In this document: piece by piece, positions 35,490 to 45,696 of the stretch
Layout: each line of letters starts with the position of its first letter
Position numbering within the stretch: the stretch's first letter is position 1
Source: Lentimicrobiaceae bacterium
GTDB lineage: Bacteria; Bacteroidota; Bacteroidia; Bacteroidales; F082
DNA: 59,228 bases
Direction: 5' to 3'
Assembly (NCBI GenBank): GCA_002708315.1
Contig: PANC01000012.1
Location: 55,211-114,438, forward strand
The notes under the pieces: generated by a model
The model's database searches: none
Seen by the model: the letters and a program-made list of their open reading frames with translations, nothing else
Told to the model about the DNA's origin: nothing
Made by a program: the position numbers and the translations under genes

Positions 35490-37802
35490 ATGAAAAAAAA
35501 AGCTGTACTCCTATTATGCGCGATTACGCTGTTATTTTTTACTCACAAATTATCATATGGCCAAATTTCCACCGGCGATAATCCCATTGAATATGTTAAC
35601 CCATTCATCGGAACTAAAAATATGGGCCATACATATCCTGGAGCAACCGCTCCATTTGGAATGATACAACTAAGCCCTGAGACAAAACAAGAACCCATGT
35701 TCATAGATGGAGAATACAATACTGAGGTCTACAAGTATTGTTCAGGCTATCAATATTCAGATTCAACAATATATGGTTTTGGCCATACTCATTTTAGTGG
35801 AACAGGTCATTCCGACCTTGGTGATTTTATGATCATGCCAACCACAGGTCCGCTGACACTTGACCCGGGTAATAATAAAAATAATGTGCCCGGATTCTAT
35901 TCAAAATTTTCTCATGAGACAGAGCAGGCTCAGCCAGGATATTATAGCGTGCTGCTGGAAGATTACGACATAAAGGCTGAGCTAACTGCAACCGAGCGAG
36001 TTGGTTTTCACAAATATTCATTTGCAAAAGGTGATACTGCGCATATAATCTTCGACTTAGTATCCAATATATACAATCATGAATCAAAAAATGTATGGAC
36101 ATTTATTAGAGTAGAAAATGATACATTAATCACAGGGTACAGACAAACAACGGGTTGGGCTAGAACTAGAAAAGTATATTTTGCAATGACTTTCTCAGAA
36201 CCATTTATATCTTACGGACATGAAAAATATGACAAAACAGAATACAATGGATTTTATAGAAAGTTTGATGAAGAAAATAACTTTCCTGAAATGGCAGGTA
36301 AGGATATTAGAGCTTTCTTTAACTTTAATGTATCATCTGAACAAAGCTTGATGATAAAGTTTGCCTTATCCTCAGTTAGTACCATGGGTGCATTAGACAA
36401 TATGGTTACGGAAGTTCCTCATTGGGATTTTAACGGGGTAAAAACCCAAACACAAAAAAAGTGGACTGATGAGCTTTCCAAGATTATTGTTGAAACATAT
36501 TCTCAAGATCAGCTAACTACATTTTATACAGCTCTTTATCATACAATGCTAAGTCCGATAGTATATGAGGATGTAAATGGCGAATATCTTGGGATAGATC
36601 AAAATATACACACCAGTGAAGGGTTTACAAATTATACAATTTTTTCTCTATGGGATACATATAGAGCACTTCACCCTCTTTTTAATTTGATTCAACCAGA
36701 TAGAAACAATGATATGGTAAAATCTATGTTGGCACATTATGATCAGAGTGTCCATAATATGCTGCCAATATGGAGCCATTATTCAAATGAAAACTGGTGT
36801 ATGGTAGGCTACCATTCCGTTAGTGTAATTTCAGATGCTTTTACAAAAGGCGTAACCGATGCTGATATTAATCATGCTTTGACAGCTGCAATTAACACCT
36901 CAACAGTTCCATATTATGATGGATTAGAAAGTTATATGAAACATGGATATGTTCCGGAAGATGAAGATCACTATTCTGTTTCAAAAACATTGGAATATTC
37001 ATATAACGATTGGTGTATATCACAATTGGCAAAAGAAGCAAATGCTGTATCTGAATATGATAATTACCAGGAAAGATCCGAAAATTATAAAAATATTTTT
37101 GATTCTATTAGTGGTTATATGAGACCGCGTTTGGCAAACGGAACCTGGCGAGAAAATTTCGATCCCATGGATACTCATGGACAAGGATTCATTGAAGGAA
37201 ATGCATGGAATTACGGACTATATGTACCCCACCAAATTGATAGCATGGTAAATATGATGGGAGGAAAAAAAGAATTCTCGATGCTACTGGATAGTATTTT
37301 TACAACTGAAATATCAGATGAATACATAAATAAAAATGAAGACATCACAAGAGACGGAATAATTGGCAATTATGTACACGGAAATGAACCGGGGCATCAT
37401 ATACCATATCTATATAACTATACTGATCAAACATGGAAAACCCAAGAAAGGGTTAGACTAATACTTGATACTATGTATGGCAGTGCAGAGGATGGACTCT
37501 GTGGCAACGATGATGCTGGACAAATGAGTGCTTGGTATATTTTTAGCGCTCTAGGGTTTTACCCTGTTAATCCAGGTTCAGATATTTATGAAATTGGAAG
37601 TCCAAGTATTAAAAGTGCCCTAATTAATCTAAAAGATGATAAGAAACTGACCATAAAAACGAAAAATCAAAACGCCAAAAATATATATGTAGAGAAAGTA
37701 TTACTAAATGGCAGAAAAATTAATGGCCATCAGCTACTGCATAGTGACATTGCTGGAGGAGGAGAGCTTATTTTTCACATGAGCAATAAACCAAATAAAT
37801 AA
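35490..37802 (+). CDS. Exported GH92 family alpha-mannosidase
   Basis: A 770-residue glycoside hydrolase with a signal peptide (about 1-24, ending SYGQ). The GH92 signature regions are present: EYVNPFIGTKNMGHTYPGA (34-52), the FSLWDTYRALHPL segment near 387-399, HGNEPGHHIPYLYNYT (about 630-645) and GLCGNDDAGQMSAWYIFSAL near 668-687. GH92 enzymes are calcium-dependent exo-alpha-mannosidases that trim mannose from N-glycans or yeast mannan. No SusC/SusD pair is adjacent, so it is not in a classical polysaccharide utilisation locus. Confidence 0.95.
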   Translation: MKKKAVLLLCAITLLFFTHKLSYGQISTGDNPIEYVNPFIGTKNMGHTYPGATAPFGMIQLSPETKQEPMFIDGEYNTEVYKYCSGYQYSDSTIYGFGHTHFSGTGHSDLGDFMIMPTTGPLTLDPGNNKNNVPGFYSKFSHETEQAQPGYYSVLLEDYDIKAELTATERVGFHKYSFAKGDTAHIIFDLVSNIYNHESKNVWTFIRVENDTLITGYRQTTGWARTRKVYFAMTFSEPFISYGHEKYDKTEYNGFYRKFDEENNFPEMAGKDIRAFFNFNVSSEQSLMIKFALSSVSTMGALDNMVTEVPHWDFNGVKTQTQKKWTDELSKIIVETYSQDQLTTFYTALYHTMLSPIVYEDVNGEYLGIDQNIHTSEGFTNYTIFSLWDTYRALHPLFNLIQPDRNNDMVKSMLAHYDQSVHNMLPIWSHYSNENWCMVGYHSVSVISDAFTKGVTDADINHALTAAINTSTVPYYDGLESYMKHGYVPEDEDHYSVSKTLEYSYNDWCISQLAKEANAVSEYDNYQERSENYKNIFDSISGYMRPRLANGTWRENFDPMDTHGQGFIEGNAWNYGLYVPHQIDSMVNMMGGKKEFSMLLDSIFTTEISDEYINKNEDITRDGIIGNYVHGNEPGHHIPYLYNYTDQTWKTQERVRLILDTMYGSAEDGLCGNDDAGQMSAWYIFSALGFYPVNPGSDIYEIGSPSIKSALINLKDDKKLTIKTKNQNAKNIYVEKVLLNGRKINGHQLLHSDIAGGGELIFHMSNKPNK

Positions 37803-37827
37803 ATTTAAATGGATCACTTAAGGTAAC

Positions 37828-38643
37828 ATGAGAAGGTTAACTAAATATAGCTTTAACATATCATATTCAATACTTAGCATATTTCTAATAATGTTATTTT
37901 TTGGATGCTCAAACACAATTTCCGAAGACCACAATGAAGAACTAAATATTAATGGTAATTGGGTTAGAATTGGCCAAAGTGGACCCATAAGAATTGCTTT
38001 CACAGAAAGTGGTTTTGTGAAAACAGACTTTGGAAATGATAATATGTATGAAGTTATTTCAAAATATGCAACTACAAACAATGTAATAACCATTGTTGAT
38101 AAGGAAGGATACTCATGCGATAAACCAGGTGAATATATTATTGATAATGATGATTACTATTTATCCATTGATTTATTAAAAGATGATTGTGATGGAAGGA
38201 TTATTACTACAATTGGATATTGGACAAGATCTAACTTTAAGGAACTAATCTCTAACCTTGATTCATTAATAAACATATCACCAAATAATAAGGATTACTA
38301 TCTGAGTAGGGCAAGAATAAATATGGCTATAGGAAGGCCAAACTTAGCAATCTCAGATTTGGACAAGTATATTCTTATTGATAGCTCAAATGGTGAAGCA
38401 TTCTTAAATCGTGCAGCAGTAAAATTAGCAGATGATACCAAGGGAGCTATTTCAGATTGTGAAATATCCATATCAATTAATCCCAATGATAAGAATGCTT
38501 ATCTTATACTTGGTCTAGCACAGTATAAATCTGGAATGATAGAAGATGCATGTTTTAATTATAAAAAATCCATTGATCTGGGCTTAACCTATTTGGCCAA
38601 TGCACAATATATAAATTGTGAAGAATACTGGAAAACACAATAG
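37828..38643 (+). CDS. TPR-containing lipoprotein
   Basis: A 271-residue exported protein with a lipobox and lipid-attachment Cys27 (LFFGCSN). The region of about 35-135 is an unassigned beta-rich domain. About 145-255 contains three tetratricopeptide-type repeats (for example YYLSRARINMAIGRPNLAIS and AYLILGLAQYKSGMIEDA). TPR lipoproteins mediate protein contacts at the cell envelope. It starts 25 nt after the GH92 gene and 17 nt before the next gene, so the three may form an operon. The partner is unknown. Confidence 0.85.
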   Translation: MRRLTKYSFNISYSILSIFLIMLFFGCSNTISEDHNEELNINGNWVRIGQSGPIRIAFTESGFVKTDFGNDNMYEVISKYATTNNVITIVDKEGYSCDKPGEYIIDNDDYYLSIDLLKDDCDGRIITTIGYWTRSNFKELISNLDSLINISPNNKDYYLSRARINMAIGRPNLAISDLDKYILIDSSNGEAFLNRAAVKLADDTKGAISDCEISISINPNDKNAYLILGLAQYKSGMIEDACFNYKKSIDLGLTYLANAQYINCEEYWKTQ

Positions 38644-38660
38644 AATAATTAGTTAGAGTT

Positions 38661-39329
38661 ATGAGTAAAGTTATAATTACTGGAGCATCAGGTATGGTTG
38701 GCAAAGCTGTTTTGCTCGAATGTTTTGACAACAAAGATATCACCCATATATTATCAATAGTTAGATCTGAATCTGGATTAAAACACTCGAAGTTAAAGGA
38801 AGTGGTACATCAAGATTTTAGTGAATTCGCATCTATCAGCGCTGAATTAACTGGGTTTGATGCATGTTTCTTCTGCATGGGTGTTAGTGCTGCAGGTATA
38901 AGCAAAGCAAAATATGAAAATATAACTTATAATTACACAATTGAATTGGCAACAGAACTATACAATCTTAATCCTGAAATAACTTTTAACTATGTCTCTG
39001 GAAAAGGCACAGATTCATCAGAGAAAGGCAGAGTGCATTGGGCAAGAATAAAAGGTAAAACTGAAAATGCTATTCTTAACATGGGTTTTAAACAAGCATA
39101 TATGTTTAGACCAGGTGCAATAATACCACTCAAAGGCATAAAAAGCAAAACTCGCTTTTATCAGTTTATGTATGACTACTTCACGTGGATGATTAAAATA
39201 ACCAAGATATTATCACCAAATTCCGTTATTAATACTACTCAAATGGGAATATCTATGATTAAGTCCGTTTCACTTGGATATGATAAAAAAATACTAAATC
39301 CCCCGGATATTATTAAATTATCAAAGTAG
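38661..39329 (+). CDS. Atypical SDR/NAD(P)-binding oxidoreductase-like protein
   Basis: A 222-residue cytoplasmic protein with the nucleotide-binding Rossmann start KVIITGASGMVGKAVL (3-18). It resembles the NmrA/HTATIP2-like atypical short-chain dehydrogenases. The catalytic YxxxK of classical SDRs is not evident. A Lys-rich stretch, RIKGKTENAI, lies at the usual distance instead. It may therefore be a redox sensor or an enzyme with altered chemistry. No substrate can be inferred. It is the last gene of the run that starts with GH92. Confidence 0.82.
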   Translation: MSKVIITGASGMVGKAVLLECFDNKDITHILSIVRSESGLKHSKLKEVVHQDFSEFASISAELTGFDACFFCMGVSAAGISKAKYENITYNYTIELATELYNLNPEITFNYVSGKGTDSSEKGRVHWARIKGKTENAILNMGFKQAYMFRPGAIIPLKGIKSKTRFYQFMYDYFTWMIKITKILSPNSVINTTQMGISMIKSVSLGYDKKILNPPDIIKLSK

Positions 39330-39386
39330 TATTCACAGCAATTTAATAATGTAAAATTATCATATTGAAATTGAAACTTAATTTGC

Positions 39387-39394
39387 TAAATTTG
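39387..39394 (+). promoter_or_regulatory. Candidate promoter for carbonic anhydrase
   Basis: TAAATTTG matches the -7 consensus TAnnTTTG, 34 nt upstream of the ATG at 39429. A TTG at 39365-39367 lies 19 nt upstream, a suitable -33 spacing. Confidence 0.5.
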
Positions 39395-39428
39395 CCCGTT
39401 TCATAATAACATTATATAAAAACCTACT

Positions 39429-39995
39429 ATGACAGCACAAGAAATTATACATAAATTAAAGAGTGGTAACGAATCATTTGTTAATAACAAAAATAAAAAC
39501 GAAAATCAGGATAATATTAGGAGAGAATCTCTTGTGGGCGGACAGTCACCTTATGCAATAATTTTAGGTTGCGCTGATAGCCGTGTAGTTCCAGAACTGG
39601 CATTTGATGCAGGTTTAGGTGAGTTATTCGTGGTTAGAGTTGCTGGTAATATTGCAAACACTTCATCAATAGCAAGCATTGAGTACGCAGTATCTCAACT
39701 GGGAGTTAAGGTTATTGTTGTATTAGGCCATGAAAGTTGTGGAGCAGTAACAGCTGCCATCAATGGTGGTGATCTTGGCAATAATTTAAATCACCTTGTA
39801 TCATTTATAAAACCAGCTGTGGAATCATCAAATAAGGACAGCAGTATTGACGAAGTTGTAAAAATAAATGCAATTGAGAATGCCAACAAACTTGCAAGTA
39901 ATTCGGAAGTAATATCTGGAGCAATTTCAAGTGGTGATCTTATCGTTCAGCCAGCATTTTATAACCTTAAAACTGGTAAAGTAGATTTCCTTTAG
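39429..39995 (+). CDS. Beta-class carbonic anhydrase
   Basis: A 188-residue cytoplasmic enzyme (no signal peptide) that interconverts CO2 and bicarbonate. The zinc ligands are Cys48, His101 and Cys104 (GHESCGAV), with the Asp50-Arg52 dyad in CADSR. RVAGNIANT (70-78) is the usual family motif. It supplies bicarbonate for carboxylation, including pyrimidine and purine synthesis. It is monocistronic and convergent with the FtsB-like gene. Confidence 0.95.
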   Translation: MTAQEIIHKLKSGNESFVNNKNKNENQDNIRRESLVGGQSPYAIILGCADSRVVPELAFDAGLGELFVVRVAGNIANTSSIASIEYAVSQLGVKVIVVLGHESCGAVTAAINGGDLGNNLNHLVSFIKPAVESSNKDSSIDEVVKINAIENANKLASNSEVISGAISSGDLIVQPAFYNLKTGKVDFL

Positions 39996-40001
39996 CACAT
40001 A

Positions 40002-40030
40002 AATTGTGAGTCTATCATTCTCTCACAATT
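40002..40030. terminator. Possible bidirectional hairpin between carbonic anhydrase and FtsB-like gene
   Basis: A perfect 9-bp stem (AATTGTGAG and CTCACAATT) with an 11-nt loop lies across the end of the FtsB-like coding region. There is no T-run on either strand, so a classical intrinsic terminator is not proven. Confidence 0.4.
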
Positions 40031-40299
40031 ACATAAACATCTTCGTTGTCTTTTTTCATAAGATATTTTTCTCTAGCATATTTTTCAAGTTCTAGAGTGT
40101 CATTCTGAAGAGTCTCTATTGACTGTTCATCTTTGTATATTTCTTCCTCATAGTAGTCTTTTTGAGACTCTAACCCTAGCTTTATTTTTGCTAGATCATA
40201 CTGAACAATTAAACTTTCCTGGTCGAAAAATATCCACCATATGACAAATGCCATGCCGGTATAAAAATATTTATTGTTTATGTATTTCTTGAAAAACAT
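40015..40299 (-). CDS. FtsB/DivIC-like septum formation initiator protein
   Basis: A 94-residue single-pass protein. A short basic N-terminus and a hydrophobic helix (about 12-32) are followed by a coiled coil (about 36-75) and the family tail LEKYAREKYLMKKDNEDVYV. FtsB/DivIC joins FtsL and FtsQ in the division complex and helps to activate septal wall synthesis. No other division genes are nearby. Its last codons form one arm of a strong hairpin. Confidence 0.88.
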   Translation of the reverse strand: MFFKKYINNKYFYTGMAFVIWWIFFDQESLIVQYDLAKIKLGLESQKDYYEEEIYKDEQSIETLQNDTLELEKYAREKYLMKKDNEDVYVIVRE

Positions 40300-40374
40300 A
40301 ATTCAAATCTATTCATAAAAATGTATCTGGAATAAATGTGGAAATTTACTTATCCACTCATGTTTGTTGATACT

Positions 40375-42996
40375 TTATCTAATTAACGTAATTGAGCCCT
40401 TCATGGTAATCATATCCTCTCCTTCGAGGGTGACTATATAAACATCACAAACATAATAATACACACCAACTACACAATCCTGGCCATTATTCTGATTTTT
40501 TCCATCCCATAATATCTCAGGGTTTTCAGTGGTATACATAACCTTACCCCATCGGTTTAATATTGTCATATTAACACGACTAACATTTGCTTTTGGATTA
40601 GAGTTATTGTGCCCCATGGGCACAAATAGCTGATTTCTATCATCTCCATTTGGAGAAAATACATTTGGTAATTCATAAATAGGACATTGGTCATACCCCA
40701 CACAAACCACCTCACTTGCTTGACTTATATTACCAACTGAATCCCTTGCTGTAACGTAATAACATCCAACCACACTTGATAAACCTTCATGCAAATACCA
40801 AGTTGTGTCATTTGGCACATATGAAATCGAATCAACCAGCTGGGAGTCGACTGACCCTGGTGGTAAATAATAAACATAAAATTTAACAGCATCATAACTG
40901 CATGAATCATAGGGCAAATACATACCAAGCTCATTGGTTATTTGATCACAATCCGTATAAACTTTTAATTCCGGCTCACAAGGAGGAACATTATCTTCTG
41001 GTGATGTGCATGTTAACTGAGAGTAGTTAATTATTGGGTCAATAAGACCTGGAAGTGAATAATGGCCAATGGTTTTCACATAATAGCAATATTCCTGATA
41101 ATTAACCAGCCCCTTATCTCGGTAGAAACCAAATTCAGAAACCCCTATTGAATCATATGTCGAAGAGCCCATATCCTTGCGGTATATAACCGTCAGCTCG
41201 TTTTCCCATGGTACAACCGGAGCCCATATCAATTTGATTTCCTTGTCGGAAGGTTGCAGATTTAAATATATGGAAGATGCTTTTTGAGAACTACCTATGG
41301 GCTTAACAGTTTCATTCTCTATTTCAACCCTATAAGAATAAGGTTTATCATGAGTATTTAGGTTTATTTCGGTATCTAGATAAACAGTATCGTTAAGTCC
41401 AATAAATGATGAAATGAATTGTCCTCCATCGGACCAAACCAATCCATCATTTCGGTACAATAAGTATTTATAAGGCCCTGGATATTCAATCGTATCAAGT
41501 TCTATGGGTTTTGACCAAATTATTAAACCTCTTCCTATTTCTAGGTTGGTACTATCATTACTAACATTTGTAACAATTGGAACATCTCTTTTTAAATATG
41601 CACAATATTCATTTGATGCTATACTTTCGGCATCATCAAAGAAAATTGCTGTTACCCTGTAGCAATAATCTATGCCATGTACGAGGCCATCTCCCCCATT
41701 GTCATCTCTATATGTTAGTGTATTAATATCATCAACCTCATCTATTAATTGGAACCCTGTATAACCAGGCACACCAGTCTCACAATAACTAGGATCCCAA
41801 CCTGAAGATCCACTTCTTCTGTATATTCTATAACCTATAGCATTATCACAGGGGCTCTTTTCCCAAGAAAGGTTTATTCCTGTTCCAAGAGGTTCAGCCA
41901 ATAAATTTTCAGGAGCAGGTGCTATTACTTTTACAAATACTGTTTTAAAATTTACCAGGTTTACAGGAAAACCATTATCAGAAGCTTTGAAAACAACCGT
42001 ATACGGTTCAAGTCTGACATGAGTGCATAAGGTAGGCCAATTAAAAGTTTGACTAACGGTATCGTTACCCTGGGCTGGGTCTGGTTCTAAGTATGCAGGG
42101 TTTTGCGACTGTTCAAAAGGTCCGCCAAAGGCAGTTAGAGTGACATTTGTTCCATCTGGATCGATGGCAATAACATCAAATTGCAGGAAATCTCCAGCTA
42201 CAACGCAAGTGTCATCAATGGAATATATTTCTGGAGGGTCATGATCACAGGCAAGAATATTAATCTGCATATCTCTTCTCACTGATGAAATCTTTACACC
42301 AAATCTCCATTCTTCAATCTCAAAGGCAACATTATATTCACCTTGTAATGCAGGAGTTTCCCAAATCATATCACCAGTGACTGAATCTATTTTGAAAAAA
42401 TCTGTTGCAATTGGAAATTGGTAACCAGGAATATCAAACCCACCTGCACCCTTACAAACCACTAATTTGTATGATAAGCTATCGCCATCTGGATCATAGG
42501 CAGCAGGATTATGAATGAATGTTTTACCAACACAACCCATATCAATGGGAGGATTTAGTAACTCAACTGATGTATTATAGCCAAGAAATGGATTAATGAG
42601 GATCTCCGTTTGCACATACATTGGAACATTTACCGAATTTGGTATATTTAAAACTCCAAAATTACGATTGGGATCTTCAACAGAAACAGTATATCTGGCA
42701 GGACCTGGAAAAGTGTGGGTTCCTTTGTATATATTCAAGCTTATATCGTCAACTCCTGGTATTGGTTGAAAATATATTCTATCAAGCTCATCACCTGTGT
42801 CATCTCCCCAAAATATAGGCATAACGATGCGAGAATCATCAGCAGGGCTTGATGTTTTAGTATACATTGTAATCGTAAATTCATATGTTAACCCATATAA
42901 ATGTTTATAGGTTATCTCCGCAGCACGCTGGTGAGTTGCAAATATCTCAACAACAAATCCAAAAAAGAATAGTATTACAACGAAAGATTTTTTCAT
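40375..42996 (-). CDS. Large exported adhesin-like protein with type B type IX secretion signal
   Basis: The preferred start at 42996 gives MKKSFVVILFFFGFVVEIFA, a normal signal peptide, and 873 residues. The in-frame ATG at 43047 would place 17 hydrophobic residues before it. The central region has cadherin/Ig-like pieces (YDPDGDSLSYKLVV, IDPDGTNVTLTAFGG) and fibronectin III-like pieces (INLSWEKSPCDNAIGYRIYR). The last about 95 residues, from LPNVFSPNGDDRNQLF to MKGSITLIR, form the gliding-motility-associated (type B) C-terminal sorting domain used by the type IX secretion system. It probably stays on the cell surface. The ligand is unknown. Confidence 0.93.
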   Translation of the reverse strand: MKKSFVVILFFFGFVVEIFATHQRAAEITYKHLYGLTYEFTITMYTKTSSPADDSRIVMPIFWGDDTGDELDRIYFQPIPGVDDISLNIYKGTHTFPGPARYTVSVEDPNRNFGVLNIPNSVNVPMYVQTEILINPFLGYNTSVELLNPPIDMGCVGKTFIHNPAAYDPDGDSLSYKLVVCKGAGGFDIPGYQFPIATDFFKIDSVTGDMIWETPALQGEYNVAFEIEEWRFGVKISSVRRDMQINILACDHDPPEIYSIDDTCVVAGDFLQFDVIAIDPDGTNVTLTAFGGPFEQSQNPAYLEPDPAQGNDTVSQTFNWPTLCTHVRLEPYTVVFKASDNGFPVNLVNFKTVFVKVIAPAPENLLAEPLGTGINLSWEKSPCDNAIGYRIYRRSGSSGWDPSYCETGVPGYTGFQLIDEVDDINTLTYRDDNGGDGLVHGIDYCYRVTAIFFDDAESIASNEYCAYLKRDVPIVTNVSNDSTNLEIGRGLIIWSKPIELDTIEYPGPYKYLLYRNDGLVWSDGGQFISSFIGLNDTVYLDTEINLNTHDKPYSYRVEIENETVKPIGSSQKASSIYLNLQPSDKEIKLIWAPVVPWENELTVIYRKDMGSSTYDSIGVSEFGFYRDKGLVNYQEYCYYVKTIGHYSLPGLIDPIINYSQLTCTSPEDNVPPCEPELKVYTDCDQITNELGMYLPYDSCSYDAVKFYVYYLPPGSVDSQLVDSISYVPNDTTWYLHEGLSSVVGCYYVTARDSVGNISQASEVVCVGYDQCPIYELPNVFSPNGDDRNQLFVPMGHNNSNPKANVSRVNMTILNRWGKVMYTTENPEILWDGKNQNNGQDCVVGVYYYVCDVYIVTLEGEDMITMKGSITLIR

Positions 42997-43119
42997 AGGT
43001 TTTAACGAGAAATCCAAAATTACAACAAAAAGCAAACCTGATGCCAAACTTAAAAAAAAGTTTGTGGAACTAAGTTATTAATCGACGGTGCTAATCATTC
43101 CAAATAAAAAGGCAATAAT

Positions 43120-44022
43120 TTATTCCAATATATAGTCAATCATAGCACTAATATTTGAAGGAGGAAACCAAGTTATTGACTCATCCTTCCTAAACCAAGT
43201 CATTTGTCTTTTTGCATAACGACGAGTGTTTGTTTTAATTTTTTCAATTGCTTGTTCCATTGTATATTGACCCTCAAAATAAGCAAATAGCTCTTTGTAG
43301 CCAACAGTGTTTAATGGATTAAGTTGTTTATCAGAATGAACTTTCTTGGCCTCACCAACCCAACCATCAGCTATCATATTATGAGTTCTAGAGTTTATGG
43401 CATTAAAAAGAGCTTCTCTTTCCACAAGCAATCCAATTTTTTTACTTGTGAAGCTTCTTTTGGCATTTGTATTTTTACGCAAGTCAGAATATTTCTTCCC
43501 AGTTTGAAAACATACCTCTATGGCACGCATGAGTCTCATTGGATTATTCTTATCAACCTGATTATAATATTCAGGATCAAGTTCCTCAAGAAGTTTCCTA
43601 AGTGCGTTAATACCATCACTCTCATATATTCCATGGACCTTTTCTCTTACTTTTTCAGTTGCATCCGGGAGTTCATCAATACCCTTAAATACAGCATTAA
43701 TATACAAGCCAGAGCCACCTGAAATAACAACATATTGATGGCCATAGAAGCGTGAATCCAGAAGTTTGAGGACTTGTGTTTCAAATTTAGAGGCATTGTA
43801 ATCATCTTTTATGGAGAGGTTCCCCACAAAATGATGTATTACATCTTCTTGTTCTTTTGAAGTTGGAGCAGCAGTGCCAATGGGTATTTCCTCATAAAAC
43901 TGCCTTGAGTCAGCTGATATAACCTCGGTATTTAACCTTTTAGCTATCTGTATGGCAACATTTGTTTTACCAGAAGCAGTTGGCCCCACAACAAAAATAA
44001 GTTTACCAGTAAATTTTTTCAC
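43120..44022 (-). CDS. miaA: tRNA dimethylallyltransferase
   Basis: A 300-residue enzyme that transfers a dimethylallyl group to A37 of tRNAs reading codons that begin with U. The P-loop GPTASGKT (13-20), the DSRQFYEEI motif (about 38-46), SGGSGLYINAV (about 99-109) and the C-terminal RRYAKRQMTWFRKD are all present. It starts 12 nt after the CCA-adding enzyme gene, so two tRNA-processing genes are co-transcribed. Confidence 0.96.
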   Translation of the reverse strand: MKKFTGKLIFVVGPTASGKTNVAIQIAKRLNTEVISADSRQFYEEIPIGTAAPTSKEQEDVIHHFVGNLSIKDDYNASKFETQVLKLLDSRFYGHQYVVISGGSGLYINAVFKGIDELPDATEKVREKVHGIYESDGINALRKLLEELDPEYYNQVDKNNPMRLMRAIEVCFQTGKKYSDLRKNTNAKRSFTSKKIGLLVEREALFNAINSRTHNMIADGWVGEAKKVHSDKQLNPLNTVGYKELFAYFEGQYTMEQAIEKIKTNTRRYAKRQMTWFRKDESITWFPPSNISAMIDYILE

Positions 44023-44034
44023 AATGAGCTTATT

Positions 44035-45516
44035 TTAGGTAATATTATCGTCTGCCTCGTTCAGTGATATGTTGCGGGGTTTATTTGGTTCTTTAACCCT
44101 ATTAACAACATTGAGTTTCATTGACGACCCTATATTAAGCATGAACTCATATGCATCCTTAAAATTATTATCAATCTCTCCATCTAAAATGGCTTCCCTA
44201 ATTGCAACTTTTATGTCTCCAACTTTTTTTGATGGTTTAATTCCAAATGTCTCCATTATCATCTCACCCGTTACAGGAGGCTGCCAATTTCTGAGTTTAT
44301 CATTTTCTTCAACTTCTTTTAGTTTTCGGCGAACAAGTTGAAAATTATTAAGATATTTTTTAACCTTGGCCTCATTCTTTGAGGTTATATCTGCATCGCA
44401 TAATGTCATCAAGTCATCAATATCATCCCCTGCATCAAACAACAATCTTCTTATGGCAGAATCTGTTACAATATCCTGTGCGAGAACGATGGGCCTGAGG
44501 TGTAATAAAACTAGTTTCTGAACGTAACGCATTTTGTCGTTCAATGGCAGCTTGAGTCTTTTAAATATTCCAGGCACCATCTTCGCACCAACAAACTCAT
44601 GACCATGGAAAGTCCATCCCGTTTGAGGACTATATCTCTTTGTAACAGGTTTAGCTATATCATGAAGAATTGCCGACCATCTCAACCATATATTCTCAGT
44701 GTTTAGGCTGATATTATCCAATACCTGTAGAGTATGAAAAAAATTGTCTTTGTGAGCTTGTCTATTTATAATCTCTACACCCTTTAAGGCTGAAAGTTCA
44801 GGAAATATAATTTGCAACAACCCTGAAGTTTCAAGCAGCTTAAACCCAACGGATGGTGCTGTAGACATGACAATCTTATTAAGCTCATCAATAACTCTTT
44901 CTCTACTAACAATTGTTATTCTTTTACTATTTCGTTTTATTGCTTTGAACGTCTCATCTTCAATTTCAAAATTAAGTTGTGTTGCAAACCTAACGGCTCT
45001 CATCATCCTTAATGGATCATCAGAAAAGGTTATATCTGGATCAAGGGGAGTTCGTATAATCTTATTTTTTAAGTCCTCAACACCATTAAATGGATCCAAA
45101 AGGTTACCATATGATTCCTTTTGTAAGCTTAAAGACATAGCATTTATTGTAAAATCTCTTCTATTCTGGTCATCTGCAAGTGTTCCATCTTCAACAATGG
45201 GGTTCCGAGATTGGGACCTGTAAGATTCTTTTCTCGCTCCAACAAACTCAACAACCCATTCCTTATGTTGGATCATGGCAGTACCAAAATTTTTAAAATA
45301 CTTAACATGAGTTCCTGGAGACAATTTCTCAGATACCTGCCGGGCTATTTTGATTCCACTTCCTAAAACCACAACATCCACATCTTTGGATTCTCGATCT
45401 ATTAAAAGATCACGCACAAAACCACCAACAACGAAAGCCGAGACACCAGAATGAGCAGAAGCTTCTGCTATTATTCGGAATATCGGATTAGCAATTTTAT
45501 GGGCAAAATTTAACAT
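44035..45516 (-). CDS. CCA tRNA nucleotidyltransferase-like enzyme with HD domain
   Basis: A 493-residue class II nucleotidyltransferase of the Pcn/CCA family. The active-site motif is [10 protein letters not shown] (29-38) with the metal-binding Asp45 and Asp47 (DVDVVV). [11 protein letters not shown] near 119-129 and [12 protein letters not shown] near 165 follow. An HD domain with [11 protein letters not shown] sits near residue 288. The chain is the length seen in Bacteroidota CCA-adding enzymes. It builds or repairs the CCA end of tRNA. Poly(A) polymerase activity cannot be excluded, but only one such gene is in view. Confidence 0.92.
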   Translation of the reverse strand: MLNFAHKIANPIFRIIAEASAHSGVSAFVVGGFVRDLLIDRESKDVDVVVLGSGIKIARQVSEKLSPGTHVKYFKNFGTAMIQHKEWVVEFVGARKESYRSQSRNPIVEDGTLADDQNRRDFTINAMSLSLQKESYGNLLDPFNGVEDLKNKIIRTPLDPDITFSDDPLRMMRAVRFATQLNFEIEDETFKAIKRNSKRITIVSRERVIDELNKIVMSTAPSVGFKLLETSGLLQIIFPELSALKGVEIINRQAHKDNFFHTLQVLDNISLNTENIWLRWSAILHDIAKPVTKRYSPQTGWTFHGHEFVGAKMVPGIFKRLKLPLNDKMRYVQKLVLLHLRPIVLAQDIVTDSAIRRLLFDAGDDIDDLMTLCDADITSKNEAKVKKYLNNFQLVRRKLKEVEENDKLRNWQPPVTGEMIMETFGIKPSKKVGDIKVAIREAILDGEIDNNFKDAYEFMLNIGSSMKLNVVNRVKEPNKPRNISLNEADDNIT

Positions 45517-45520
45517 ATTG

Positions 45521-45528
45521 CAAAAGTA
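45521..45528 (-). promoter_or_regulatory. Candidate -7 element immediately before the CCA enzyme start
   Basis: On the minus strand this reads TACTTTTG and ends 4 nt before the ATG at 45516, so the mRNA would be leaderless or nearly so. Confidence 0.5.
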
Positions 45529-45654
45529 TAAAATAAGTTGTTAGTGATTAGCAAATATAACCCCTGACAAAAAGAGTACTTGGATTGCCCTTAATAAAGA
45601 GTTTTAATTCATAAAATAATCATTAAAAAATTACAATAATATTAAGTGGCTTTG

Positions 45655-45662
45655 TATATTTG
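45655..45662 (+). promoter_or_regulatory. Candidate -7 element for the isocitrate dehydrogenase-like gene
   Basis: TATATTTG matches TAnnTTTG, 34 nt before the ATG at 45697. Confidence 0.5.
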
Positions 45663-45696
45663 TTACATAATTTTAAACTGAAACATCAATATAAAT

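Noticed and set aside
35490-39329. Polysaccharide utilisation locus around the GH92 enzyme
   Set aside because: There is no SusC/SusD pair, no hybrid two-component regulator and no second glycoside hydrolase next to it.
42997-43047. Longer N-terminus for the type B sorting-domain protein
   Set aside because: MKKSFVVILFFFG at the start chosen is a normal signal peptide. The extra 17 residues are not needed.
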